From contig JBFIEE010000014.1 in assembly GCA_041603535.1 (NCBI GenBank), positions 1 to 61,475 of the forward strand: 61,475 nt of DNA. Reading direction: 5' to 3'. This DNA is from HB2-32-21 sp041603535 (GTDB taxonomy: Bacteria > Pseudomonadota > Gammaproteobacteria > Pseudomonadales > Porticoccaceae). Made by a program: the position numbers and the translations under genes. A model generated the notes under the pieces. The model searched no databases and was not told the origin of the DNA. It was given only the letters and a program-made list of their open reading frames with translations. Below are positions 1 through 7,867 of the stretch, piece by piece; position 1 is the first letter of the stretch, and each line of letters opens with the position of its first letter.

Positions 1-213
1 AAACGTAAACACAGCGATGCGGTTGCGGATAATTTATTGAACCAGAACTTTAACCCCATGGGTCAAGATCAGATTTGGGCGGGCGATATTACGTATCTTA
101 AAACAGCGGAGGGCTGGGTGTACCTGGCTATTGTGATGGATCTTTACTCGCGCCGGATTATTGGGTGGGCCATGGATAAGCGCATGACAACCGGTAATCC
201 CCCCGAAAAATAA
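1..213 (+). pseudogene. IS3-family transposase (OrfB) fragment, interrupted
   Basis: Frame 1 is open from the window edge and reads as the start of an IS3-family DDE integrase core: an N-terminal KRKHSDAVADNLL segment, then QIWAGDITYL, which carries the first catalytic Asp, then VMDLYSRRIIGWAMDKRM. Similarity stops at MTT (about position 192), exactly where the inverted repeat of the next element begins; the last codons to the TAA at 211-213 belong to that element. The gene is therefore broken by insertion, and its 5' part lies outside the window. The second and third catalytic acidic residues are absent here. The sequence right of the inner element does not obviously continue this gene. Confidence 0.8.
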
Positions 214-262
214 CTGAGGTTGAAGGTGGAATTTTCTCGTAACCTATACGCAGGAGATTCAC

Positions 263-529
263 ATGAAAAAATCAAGATATTCAGACAGTCAAATCATGGC
301 CATACTCAAGCAGGGCGAGGCTGGAACCCCTGTGCCAGAGCTGTGTCGAGAGCATGGCATGAGTACGGCAACGTTCTACAAATGGCGCAGCAGATACGGC
401 GGCATGGATGCTTCGATGATGAGCCGGCTCAAGGAATTAGAGGATGAAAATCGGCGGCTAAAGAAGATGTACGCTGAAGAACGGCTTAAATCCGAAATCA
501 TCCAGGAGGCCATGGCAAAAAAGTGGTAA
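263..529 (+). CDS. IS3-family transposase OrfA
   Basis: This 88-residue protein has an N-terminal helix-turn-helix (about residues 4-45, YSDSQIMAILKQGEAG...STATFYKWRSRYGG) followed by a leucine-zipper-like coiled coil (about 50-85). It binds the inverted repeats and multimerises with OrfB. The ATG has a good ribosome site (AGGAGA at 251-256). Its 3' end carries the slippery heptamer A-AAA-AAG at 517-523, with an AGGAGG stimulator at 504-509. Minus-1 slippage would therefore join it to OrfB as the active OrfAB transposase. Confidence 0.9.
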   Translation: MKKSRYSDSQIMAILKQGEAGTPVPELCREHGMSTATFYKWRSRYGGMDASMMSRLKELEDENRRLKKMYAEERLKSEIIQEAMAKKW

Positions 530-1350
530 CGCCGTCCCAGCGCCGCGAAATGGCGCAGGAGGCGGTAGGCCGAGGAAGGGTAAGCATTCGATTGGCCTGT
601 TGTATTTTTGTCGTCAGCGAGACCTGCTACCGCTATCAGCCCAAGTTGAGCCGGGAGAATGAACAGATTGCTGACTGGCTAATCAGACTAACCCACAATC
701 AGCGGAACTGGGGTTTTGGGCTGTGCTTCTTGTATCTTCGAAATGTGAAAAATTATCTCTGGAACCACAAACGGGTGTACCGGATTTATCGAGAGCTGGA
801 GCTTAATTTACGGATCAAACCCAAGAAGCGATTGGTGCGGGAAAATCCTGAACCTCTCGAAGTTCCGACTCAAATGAATAACTGTTGGTCCATGGATTTT
901 ATGCATGATCAACTTTCAGATGGTCGCTGTTATCGGCTGTTCAATGTGATCGACGACTTCAATCGTGAGGGCTTAACCATCGATGTCGACTTTTCTTTAC
1001 CTGCTGAGAGGGTGAAGCGAGCGCTGGATCAAACAATTGAGTGGAGAGGCAAGCCCCGACAAATTCGCTGTGACAATGGGCCTGAATACATCAGTGCTGT
1101 ATTGGCGACATGGGCTGAAGATCGTGGTATTGAGTTGTGTTTTATCCAGCTGGGCAACCCGCAACAAAATGCCTATGTGGAGCGCTACAACCGCACGGTC
1201 CGTTACGACTGGCTCAGTCAATATCTGTTTGACAGTATCGCTGAAGTGCAGGATTACGCGACACGCTGGCTCTGGACTTACAACAACGAACGACCCAATA
1301 TGGGCCTTGGCGGCATAACACCAATACAGAAATTGGCGCTAGCTGCTTAA
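523..1350 (+). CDS. IS3-family transposase OrfB (DDE integrase)
   Basis: A 275-codon frame lying -1 relative to OrfA. It is probably made mainly as the OrfAB frameshift product; a GTG at 523 could also start it. An HTH_21-like segment (about 45-100) precedes the rve catalytic core. The DDE triad is visible as WSMDF, CDNGPEYI and NAYVERYNRTVR, and the protein ends with the usual PNMGLGGITP motif. No internal stop is seen, so the element looks potentially active. Confidence 0.88.
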   Translation: MVTPSQRREMAQEAVGRGRVSIRLACCIFVVSETCYRYQPKLSRENEQIADWLIRLTHNQRNWGFGLCFLYLRNVKNYLWNHKRVYRIYRELELNLRIKPKKRLVRENPEPLEVPTQMNNCWSMDFMHDQLSDGRCYRLFNVIDDFNREGLTIDVDFSLPAERVKRALDQTIEWRGKPRQIRCDNGPEYISAVLATWAEDRGIELCFIQLGNPQQNAYVERYNRTVRYDWLSQYLFDSIAEVQDYATRWLWTYNNERPNMGLGGITPIQKLALAA

Positions 1351-1537
1351 CCTTCCATCTTTAACTTCGGTTAAAAATGGGGGGATTACCGCCACACCTC
1401 ACTAACCCAGTGTCTTGAGCGAATTGTGAGAAACCTGCTTTCAAAGCATTGAGTACTCGCAGGTGTGTCCAGGATACCTCTCCCCTTTCGCCCCATCCCT
1501 TGACATAGAAAGTCTGTCTAATATTCAACAGTAAGAC

Positions 1538-2782
1538 TCAAACCTTAATCGCTGTCGCCTCCCCCTCAGGCACCTCTTCATCTAACAGGATGCCTTCCGC
1601 CGTTAAAGCCGCCACCTGGGCTGCGTCATAACCCAGATACTCGCTGAGTACCTTCAAGTTGTGCTCACCCCGATAGGGTGCTTCCAGTTCATTTTCGGCG
1701 GGAAAGCTGCCAAAGCGCAGGGGCATGCCGGGCATTTTGAAGGTACCAGCGCCGCGCTGGGTGACCGTCCGCACGGTGCCCCGCTCGACCAGATGTGGAT
1801 GGTTCATGGCTTCGGGCAACGACAAGACCGGCGCTACCGGGATACGGGCTTTTTCGAGTTTGGCGATGGTGTCTTTATCGCTGGGCTGGCTTTGCAGCCA
1901 CGCTTCGATAATGGGTATTAACTCGTGGCGGTGGCGAGTGCGGTTATTCGGGTCTTCAAAGCGGGGATCGGTGCGCAGCTCGGGCATGCCCATCACATCA
2001 CACAAACGCTGCCACTGGGGATGGGTGGCGATAATCATGATATGGCTGTCTTTGCCCTGGAACACACCCATGGGGCAACCCAGCCGTTGATGGGCGCCGT
2101 TACGGCGGGGCACCAGTTTGCCATCGCTGGCGCTGTACATACCCACGTACATTTCATGGCAGTGGAAATAACTGTCCAGCAAAGTGACATCGATATATTC
2201 GGCCTCGCCGCCCATGGCGCGGTGAAATAAAGCGCCATTAATCGCCGCCAGTGCATGGGCACCGGTCATGGTGTCGCCGATGGCCGCCGCCGGTATGCTT
2301 GGCGGCTTATCCGCTTCGCCGATCAGGCTGGTGATGCCGGAATAGGCCTGACCGATGTAGTCAAAGCCGGGCAAGTCCGCCAGCGGGCCGGTCTGACCAA
2401 AGGTGGATATGGAACACATGATGCACTGAGGGTTGAGTTCGTGAACCACGTCCCAGCCACAGCCCAGGCGACCGATGACGCCGGGGGCGAAGTTCTCGAT
2501 AAGCACGTCGACCTTTTTAATCAATTCGTAGAGGATTGCTTTACCCTTCTCGGTTTTCACGTCGATACAGAGACTGTCCTTGCCGCGATTCTGTTGAAGA
2601 AAATACAGCCCGCGACCACCTTTTTGATAACCGACATAACGTATCTGGTCGCCAAAGGGCGCTAACTCCACCTTGATAATTTCGGCGCCCATTTCCGCCA
2701 TCATGCGTGTGCAGGATGGCCCCGCCACATGCTGGGTAAAATCGAGCACTTTGACGCCCGCTAATATGTGCTTTCTGGTCAT
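1538..2782 (-). CDS. CaiB/BaiF (class III) CoA-transferase
   Basis: This 414-residue protein is a class III CoA-transferase, the family of formyl-CoA transferase, carnitine CoA-transferase and alpha-methylacyl-CoA racemase. Family features are GVKVLDFTQHVAGPSCTRMMAEMGAEIIKVE at the N-terminus, LIENFAPGVIGRLG, and FDYIGQAYSG around the catalytic Asp. The start is supported by GGGGA a few bases upstream on the minus strand. It is a single-domain protein, about half the length of the two-domain DMSP enzyme DddD, so a DddD assignment is not supported. The substrate is unknown; neighbouring thiol- and CoA-related enzymes fit acyl-CoA catabolism. An unusual 15-bp repeat array lies directly upstream. 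Confidence 0.88.
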   Translation of the reverse strand: MTRKHILAGVKVLDFTQHVAGPSCTRMMAEMGAEIIKVELAPFGDQIRYVGYQKGGRGLYFLQQNRGKDSLCIDVKTEKGKAILYELIKKVDVLIENFAPGVIGRLGCGWDVVHELNPQCIMCSISTFGQTGPLADLPGFDYIGQAYSGITSLIGEADKPPSIPAAAIGDTMTGAHALAAINGALFHRAMGGEAEYIDVTLLDSYFHCHEMYVGMYSASDGKLVPRRNGAHQRLGCPMGVFQGKDSHIMIIATHPQWQRLCDVMGMPELRTDPRFEDPNNRTRHRHELIPIIEAWLQSQPSDKDTIAKLEKARIPVAPVLSLPEAMNHPHLVERGTVRTVTQRGAGTFKMPGMPLRFGSFPAENELEAPYRGEHNLKVLSEYLGYDAAQVAALTAEGILLDEEVPEGEATAIKV

Positions 2783-2794
2783 GTTATTCCCCGT

Positions 2795-2928
2795 ATGTTT
2801 AAAATCTGTGTATTTAAAGCCTGAGTATTTGAAGCCGGGTATTTAAGATCTCTGCATTTGGAACCCCAGGGCTTAGAGCTCGAGGATTTAAAAGTGAATT
2901 ACTCAAAAGCAGCCAGCTTAAAAGTGGC
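2795..2928. repeat. Degenerate tandem array, 9 units of about 15 bp
   Basis: Successive units starting at 2795, 2810, 2825, 2840, 2854, 2869, 2884, 2899 and 2914 share a core close to GTATTTAAAGCCTGA. Examples are ATGTTTAAAATCTGT, GTATTTAAAGCCTGA, GTATTTGAAGCCGGG and GGATTTAAAAGTGAA. Spacing is 15 bp apart from one 14-bp unit. The array fills the gap between moeA and the CoA-transferase gene, ending 12 bp before the start codon of the latter. Either it is a set of binding sites or it is decayed tandem duplication. Confidence 0.75.
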
Positions 2929-2957
2929 TTCGCAACTAAATTCAGGTTGATTTAGTA

Positions 2958-4226
2958 TCACTGTAGCCATCTGTCAAAGGGCAAAATTTCGACAGCATCG
3001 CCAGCGCGCGCGGGGCTGGTTCCGGCAGCGAGTAAAATAAAGCAGTTACAACGGCTCATGGGGCCCAGCGCACCAGAACTTTGCTGTCGATCGGGCGTCA
3101 CTTCAAACCCCCCTTTGTCATCGGCCTGGTACAACCCTCTCTGCAAATCCAGCCGCAGGCGATTGCGCCGAATATCGCAGGTCGTAAGCGCGGTCAGGGT
3201 CAGCGCAGGGGATTCCTGCGCACCCTGCATTTTCTGCAGGACCGGCAGTACCAGTTGATGGAACGTCACTAGCGCCGAAACAGGATTGCCGGGCAAGCCG
3301 AAAAATACGCTGTTACTCAAGCGGCCAAACATAAAGGGCTTGCCTGGTTTGATGGCGACTTTCCAGAAGTTGACCTCGCCCAGTTCACCGAGTAACCGCT
3401 GTGCATAATCGGCTTCGCCAACCGACGCACCACCGCAGGTAACGACTGCATCGGCTTGTTGGTCAGCTTGTCGATACGCCTCGCGCAGCTGATCAATATC
3501 ATCGGCGATCACACCGAGGTCGATCACCGCGCACCCGAGCCTCACCAGCATCGCTTTCAGAAAATAACGGTTGCTGTCGTAGATTTCGCCCGGCGCCAGC
3601 ACGTGTCCGGGCGGGCGCAGTTCATCACCGCTGGCAAACAGGGCCACCGTGAGCGGTTTCATCACCCTGACCTGGCTTAACCCCAGGGTCGCCAGCAGGC
3701 CGATATCCACCGGGCCAATTCGGCGTCCCGAGCTGAGCACCTGCGCGCCTAGCGTAATATCCTCACCCCGTCGGCGCACGTTTTCGCCCAGCCTCAGCGA
3801 CGGGTCGGTAAAACTAACCAGATCACTTTCCGGGCTGGCAGATCGGGACAGTGTGGCGTTTTCCTGCATGACCACCGTATCAGCGCCTGCGGGTATTTCT
3901 GCGCCCGTCATGATCCTCACCACCTGACCTGGCCTGACGCGGCCTTTGAATGGCGCGCCTGCCATGGCTTTGCCAACAACCGTGAAGCGGGCATCAGCGC
4001 TCAAATCTCCATAACGCAGTGCGTAACCGTCCATCGCCGAATTATCGGCCGGTGGGGAGTCGAGTGGCGAAATAATGGGGTCGGCAAGAACGCGCCCGTC
4101 CAGTCCCTCCAGGGCAACCATTTCAGTCTCACCGATCGTCTCGACTGCATCCAGCATGCGTTGCCTGGCTTCTGCCAGGGGCATCAGCCCTGTTCGTGTC
4201 TCGCTGTTGCCCGTTACGTTAGTCAC
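2958..4226 (-). CDS. moeA: Molybdopterin molybdotransferase MoeA
   Basis: MoeA inserts molybdate into adenylated molybdopterin, the last common step of molybdenum cofactor synthesis. The 422-residue product shows TGLMPLAEARQRML at the N-terminus, DNSAMDGYALR, the MoCF-binding motif TCGGASVGEADY and FGLPGNPVSALV. A longer frame exists, but GTG at 4226 overlaps the moeB stop as GTGACTAA and gives the usual MoeA N-terminus, so I take it as the start. An internal ATG at 4184 is the alternative. It is translationally coupled to moeB. Confidence 0.92.
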   Translation of the reverse strand: MTNVTGNSETRTGLMPLAEARQRMLDAVETIGETEMVALEGLDGRVLADPIISPLDSPPADNSAMDGYALRYGDLSADARFTVVGKAMAGAPFKGRVRPGQVVRIMTGAEIPAGADTVVMQENATLSRSASPESDLVSFTDPSLRLGENVRRRGEDITLGAQVLSSGRRIGPVDIGLLATLGLSQVRVMKPLTVALFASGDELRPPGHVLAPGEIYDSNRYFLKAMLVRLGCAVIDLGVIADDIDQLREAYRQADQQADAVVTCGGASVGEADYAQRLLGELGEVNFWKVAIKPGKPFMFGRLSNSVFFGLPGNPVSALVTFHQLVLPVLQKMQGAQESPALTLTALTTCDIRRNRLRLDLQRGLYQADDKGGFEVTPDRQQSSGALGPMSRCNCFILLAAGTSPARAGDAVEILPFDRWLQ

Positions 4227-5019
4227 TGGCAATATTCCCACTTCCACTGCCACCTCCACTGCTACTTTCACTCCCACAAACCGGGCAATCCGCGCAACGC
4301 TCAATTTGGTATGTCTGCCATTGACTGTAGGTGGCATCGAGTAGCATGACCCTCCCGGCGAGGGTGACGCCAAGCCCGCTGATGACCTTTATCGCCTCCA
4401 GAGCCTGAAAGGCGCCAACGATACCGACCACCGGGCCAAGCACCCCTGATTCCACACAGCTGAGCTGCTGCTCGCCAAAGGTGTGACTGAAACAGTGGTA
4501 GCACGGGCTATCCTGAGTCATCGGAAACACGGCAACCTGACCCTCCAGACGCACCGCCGCACCCGACACAAGAGGAACCTGCGCCTTATTGCAAAGCTGA
4601 TTCAATTGCTGGCGCGTGGCGAGATTATCGCTGCAATCCATGACTACATCAGCGTCATTGATCTCAGCAAACAGGGCCTCATCGGCAAGTTTTTTTGCGA
4701 TACCGTGCAACTCAACACCTGCATTCAAGCGCCGCAAGGCCGCTACCGCCGATTCAGTTTTAAGCCGACCCTTATCTGCATCGCCATACAGCACCTGGCG
4801 ATGCAGATTACTGACGTCAACCCGATCAAAGTCAACCAGCGTCAGACGACCCACGCCAGCGGCAACGAGATATTGCGCAGCGGCGCAGCCAAGACCGCCA
4901 ACCCCGATCATCAGCACCGAGGCATTGAGCAGGGCCTCCTGTCCATCGAAACCAAAAGACGGCAACAAAATCTGCCGACTGAAACGTTGTCGTTGCGGGT
5001 CAGACAGCGGGTCGCGCAC
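4219..5019 (-). CDS. moeB: Molybdopterin-synthase adenylyltransferase MoeB
   Basis: MoeB adenylates the C-terminal glycine of MoaD so that sulfur can be added. The 266-residue protein has the Rossmann ATP motif GVGGLGCAAAQYL (about 38-50), the DFDRVDVSNLHRQ activation segment and zinc-binding Cys pairs (CYHC and CADCPVC). GTG at 5019 is preceded by GAGGA at suitable spacing. The C-terminus is extended by a Ser/Gly tail encoded by a 6-bp degenerate tandem repeat. It forms an operon with moeA. Confidence 0.92.
   Translation of the reverse strand: MRDPLSDPQRQRFSRQILLPSFGFDGQEALLNASVLMIGVGGLGCAAAQYLVAAGVGRLTLVDFDRVDVSNLHRQVLYGDADKGRLKTESAVAALRRLNAGVELHGIAKKLADEALFAEINDADVVMDCSDNLATRQQLNQLCNKAQVPLVSGAAVRLEGQVAVFPMTQDSPCYHCFSHTFGEQQLSCVESGVLGPVVGIVGAFQALEAIKVISGLGVTLAGRVMLLDATYSQWQTYQIERCADCPVCGSESSSGGGSGSGNIASD
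4236..4277. repeat. Hexanucleotide degenerate repeat in the moeB 3' end
   Basis: Seven 6-bp units run in tandem: TCCCAC, TTCCAC, TGCCAC, CTCCAC, TGCTAC, TTTCAC, TCCCAC. On the minus strand they encode the low-complexity Ser/Gly tail after the last zinc-binding Cys of MoeB. The tail is probably a flexible, dispensable extension produced by slippage. Confidence 0.7.
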
Positions 5020-5250
5020 GGGTCATCCTCAAGGCAAATACCTTTTCATGGTAGATGAAAACAGTGGCCCGGTTAACCTATTCCGCGCCCTGAATCGAGT
5101 CCGTGGCCGCTTACGACGTCTAACAGCCCCCTCGTGTTGCTCCCGCTTGCTTGTGTGCTATCATTTTTGAACGTCCGTTCTGCGGACATGGCGATATTCT
5201 GCCCACCACAAAATTCCACCCTTAATCTCATCGCGTTACGGAGACAAAAT

Positions 5251-5886
5251 ATGAAGCTATACGACTTCCCGCAAGCGCCCAACCCTCGTCGGGTCAATAT
5301 CTTTCTGGCAGAAAAAGGCATTGAGGTGGAGCGGGTACCCGTCGACCTCGGCGCGGGCGAACATCTCCAGGAAGCATATCGTAGTAAAAATCCAGCCTGC
5401 GACATTCCCATGCTGGAGCTTGAGGACGGCACCTGCATCAGCCAGATTCGCGGCATTACCAGGTATTTTGAGGACATTCATCCCGAAACACCGATGCTGG
5501 GCCGCACCGCGCCAGAAAAAGGCCTGGCCGAGATGTGGGAACACCTCGCCTTTATGAATGGCCTGCTCGCTGTCGCCGAAGTGTTTCGCAACACCGCCAA
5601 AGGTTTCACCGACCGGGCGGTAGTCGGTCCGCACAACTATCCTCAGTCTCCAGAGCTCGCCGCGCGGGGCGCACTTCGCGTCGCCGACTTCTTCAAGGAT
5701 TTCGACCAGCAACTGGCCCGGCATCGCTATGTCGCCGGTGATTTTTACTCCATGGCAGACATCACCACGCTGGTGACCTGTGATTTCGCCAAATGGATTA
5801 AAAAGGGCATCCCAGACGACTGCGTACATTTGCGCGCCTGGTACGCCAAGGTATCCGAACGCCCGGCGGTGAAAGCAAATCCCTGA
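5251..5886 (+). CDS. Glutathione S-transferase family protein
   Basis: A 211-residue protein. It has an N-terminal thioredoxin-like GST domain (MKLYDFPQAPNPRRVNIFLAEKG, then DIPMLELEDGTCISQI around the cis-Pro glutathione-binding loop) and a helical C-terminal domain (YVAGDFYSMADITT). The start is the ATG at 5251, preceded by ACGGAGAC; the frame stays open further upstream but with no good start signal. It is transcribed divergently from moeB. The substrate is not predictable; a detoxification or isomerase role is possible. Confidence 0.88.
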   Translation: MKLYDFPQAPNPRRVNIFLAEKGIEVERVPVDLGAGEHLQEAYRSKNPACDIPMLELEDGTCISQIRGITRYFEDIHPETPMLGRTAPEKGLAEMWEHLAFMNGLLAVAEVFRNTAKGFTDRAVVGPHNYPQSPELAARGALRVADFFKDFDQQLARHRYVAGDFYSMADITTLVTCDFAKWIKKGIPDDCVHLRAWYAKVSERPAVKANP

Positions 5887-6004
5887 TATTCCACCACTCC
5901 AAACCCTGTGTTACATTACTTGCATTGGGCCACAGTGCCCACTGCAAGTCACCGCTCCAGCCGCGACGCTGGTTGGCGGATTTCCGGGGGTTATCGGTTT
6001 GCAT

Positions 6005-6036
6005 AAACCTGTTAGCGCACTTAGCTAGCAGGTTTT
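6005..6036 (+). terminator. Rho-independent-like terminator after the GST gene
   Basis: A 12-bp stem (AAACCTGTTAGC, 6005-6016) pairs with GCTAGCAGGTTT (6024-6035), with one G-T wobble. The loop is 7 nt and a short T-run with T/C tail follows. It lies between the GST gene and the flavin reductase gene. Confidence 0.6.
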
Positions 6037-6098
6037 CTGTTAAATCCAGTTTTGGTTTTGTTGGCGGAAGCTAATTTAGTGTATTGGGGAAAACAACT

Positions 6099-6578
6099 AT
6101 GACTTTAGATGCAAGAGAATTTAGAGATGCCATGGGCTGCTTTGCTACCGGCATTACCGTGGTCACCGCGAGAAGCAAAGATGGTGAAAATGTCGGCTGT
6201 ACGGCGAACAGTTTTTCCTCTGTATCGCTTGATCCACCGCTGGTTCTCTGGGCGATTGCGAAAAATGCCAATTGCTATGATGCGTTTATCGAGGCCAAAC
6301 ATTTTGCAATCCATGTGCTGCATGAGGGCCAGGAAGATGTCTCACGCCTGTTTGCCACTAAAGACGTCGACAAATTCAGTGCGCTAGGCTGGACCGAGGG
6401 GCGCGGCGGCGTGCCGCTACTGAATGATTACAGCGTGCGACTGGAGTGCGATACCGAGCACCTCTATGAAGGCGGCGACCACATTATTATTGTCGGGCGC
6501 GTTACCGCAATGGATAACCCAGATGCCGAACCCCTTGGTTTCTACCGGGGCAAGTACGCCAAAATCGTTGTTAAATAG
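6099..6578 (+). CDS. Flavin reductase-like FMN-binding protein
   Basis: A 159-residue protein of the flavin reductase / HpaC family, which supplies reduced flavin to monooxygenases. It carries the family N-terminal segment FRDAMGCFATGITVVTAR, then CTANSFSSVSLDPPLVLWAI, and the C-terminal GDHIIIVGRV. ATG 6099 with a GGGGA site is preferred over a TTG at 6084. Downstream on the same strand lie an acrylyl-CoA-reductase-like gene and a luciferase-like monooxygenase gene. The protein is a plausible reductase partner of that monooxygenase (inference from linkage). Confidence 0.87.
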   Translation: MTLDAREFRDAMGCFATGITVVTARSKDGENVGCTANSFSSVSLDPPLVLWAIAKNANCYDAFIEAKHFAIHVLHEGQEDVSRLFATKDVDKFSALGWTEGRGGVPLLNDYSVRLECDTEHLYEGGDHIIIVGRVTAMDNPDAEPLGFYRGKYAKIVVK

Positions 6579-6652
6579 CTTCGATTTAAGTCAGTCTGTT
6601 TTAAGCTGCCAGGCAATCAAAGCCCATCGGGCGTATTACAGGGAACATGTCA

Positions 6653-7648
6653 ATGAGTGAGTCATTTTCGGCACTGCTTATCAACAAGAATGACAAGGTT
6701 GTTAGTGCCTCCGTTGAAAAACTCCAGTTATCTGATCTCCCCGACGAAGACGTGTTGGTCGATATCGCCTATTCGACCGTCAACTACAAAGACGGGCTGG
6801 CAGTCACGGGCGCCATGCCCATCGTCCGCAAATACCCTATGGTTGGCGGTATTGACCTGGCCGGAACCGTTGTTGAATCTCGCAGCCCGAACTTTAAGGC
6901 AGGAGACCGGGTTCTGGTTAACGGTTACGGATTATCGGAACGTTTCTGGGGCGGGTATAGCCAGAAGCAACGCCTCAAAGCCGAGTGGCTGGTTCGCGTG
7001 CCAGACGCCTTCACTCTAGAGGAAATCACTGCCATCGGCACAGCAGGCTACACCTCAATGCTGTGTGTACTCGCCATCCAGGACTGGGGTGTGAAACCTG
7101 AAGATGGCCCTGTTCTGGTCACCGGTGCAGCAGGCGGGGTCGGCTCTGTTGCGGTGATGTTGCTGGCCAAACTGGGTTACCAGGTCACGGCATCGACCGG
7201 ACGCGTCGACGCAACCAGTGACTTTCTGCGCAAGTTGGGGGCCTCAACCATCATCCCCCGCGAGGAGCTGGCACGCGATCCCGGCGCCCTTGAGTCAGAA
7301 AACTGGGCGGCCGCCGTTGATACGGTGGGGGCGAACACATTGGCGACTGTGCTGGCTCAAACAAAATATGAAGGTATCGTCGCGGCCTGCGGGCTGGCCG
7401 GCGGCGCTGGCTTACCCACCAGCGTGATGCCCTTTATTCTGCGTGGTGTCACCTTGCGCGGCATAGATTCGGTGATGGCGCCGCTGGCACGCCGACAACG
7501 CGCCTGGGATGCGCTTGCTGAACTGGTCGATCACGCTTTGCTTGCCGAGATATATACCGTGGAGCCGCTGGCGAATGTACCCGGTCTGGCAAGGGATATT
7601 CTCGCCGGCAAGATCAAGGGTCGGGTGGTTATCGACGTCAACGCCTGA
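6653..7648 (+). CDS. acuI: AcuI/YhdH-family acrylyl-CoA (quinone-type) reductase
   Basis: An MDR-family, zinc-free NADPH-dependent oxidoreductase of 331 residues, closest by motif to AcuI/YhdH, which reduces toxic acrylyl-CoA to propionyl-CoA. Visible features are TVNYKDGLAVTG, the GYGLSERFWGGYSQ signature, the Rossmann GAAGGVGSVAVMLLAK and the VMAPLARRQRAW region. ATG 6653 is 8 nt after GGGA; an ATG two codons upstream at 6647 is too close to it. AcuI occurs in DMSP/acrylate and 3-hydroxypropionate metabolism, but no DMSP lyase is seen here. Confidence 0.85.
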   Translation: MSESFSALLINKNDKVVSASVEKLQLSDLPDEDVLVDIAYSTVNYKDGLAVTGAMPIVRKYPMVGGIDLAGTVVESRSPNFKAGDRVLVNGYGLSERFWGGYSQKQRLKAEWLVRVPDAFTLEEITAIGTAGYTSMLCVLAIQDWGVKPEDGPVLVTGAAGGVGSVAVMLLAKLGYQVTASTGRVDATSDFLRKLGASTIIPREELARDPGALESENWAAAVDTVGANTLATVLAQTKYEGIVAACGLAGGAGLPTSVMPFILRGVTLRGIDSVMAPLARRQRAWDALAELVDHALLAEIYTVEPLANVPGLARDILAGKIKGRVVIDVNA

Positions 7649-7867
7649 CAACGGGCTTGCCACGTCGTCGCCACCCGTGACTTGCACGATGACGACGCGG
7701 GCCTTCCAGGCTGATCGTCAATTCAGCGTCACCGTAGGGCATTTCTCCCAACTGTCTGCTTTAACTGACATCACTTAAGGCGCGCAACTCGCAAGACGCT
7801 CAATTAATTGGCAACAGTAGCGCGAAAATAATTAACGGTCTTAAACAAAGCCCGAGGCAAAGCTGCC

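Larger units (their letters stand above)
193..1390 (+). mobile_element. Complete IS3-family insertion sequence, about 1.2 kb
   Basis: Two overlapping transposase frames are bounded by inverted ends: GGTAATCCCCCC at 193-204 and its complement at 1379-1390, with weaker similarity continuing inward (TGAGGTTGAAGGTGGAA on the left, GAAGTTAAAGATGGAA on the right as read from outside). Size and two-frame layout fit the IS407-like part of the IS3 family. The usual TG...CA terminal dinucleotides are not evident. No flanking 3-5 bp direct repeat is visible, so the copy may have been rearranged after insertion. It interrupts another IS3-family transposase on its left. Confidence 0.85.

Noticed and set aside
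2825..2950. Plus-strand open frame through the 15-bp array resembling a pentapeptide-repeat protein
   Set aside because: A 15-bp DNA period always yields a 5-residue peptide period; there is no start codon or ribosome site, a TGA lies at 2822-2824, and the A-(D/N)-L pattern is poor.
2958..4373. Long N-terminal extension of MoeA in the maximal reading frame
   Set aside because: The extra residues overlap moeB and are the shadow of its Ser/Gly repeat; GTG 4226 gives the family N-terminus.
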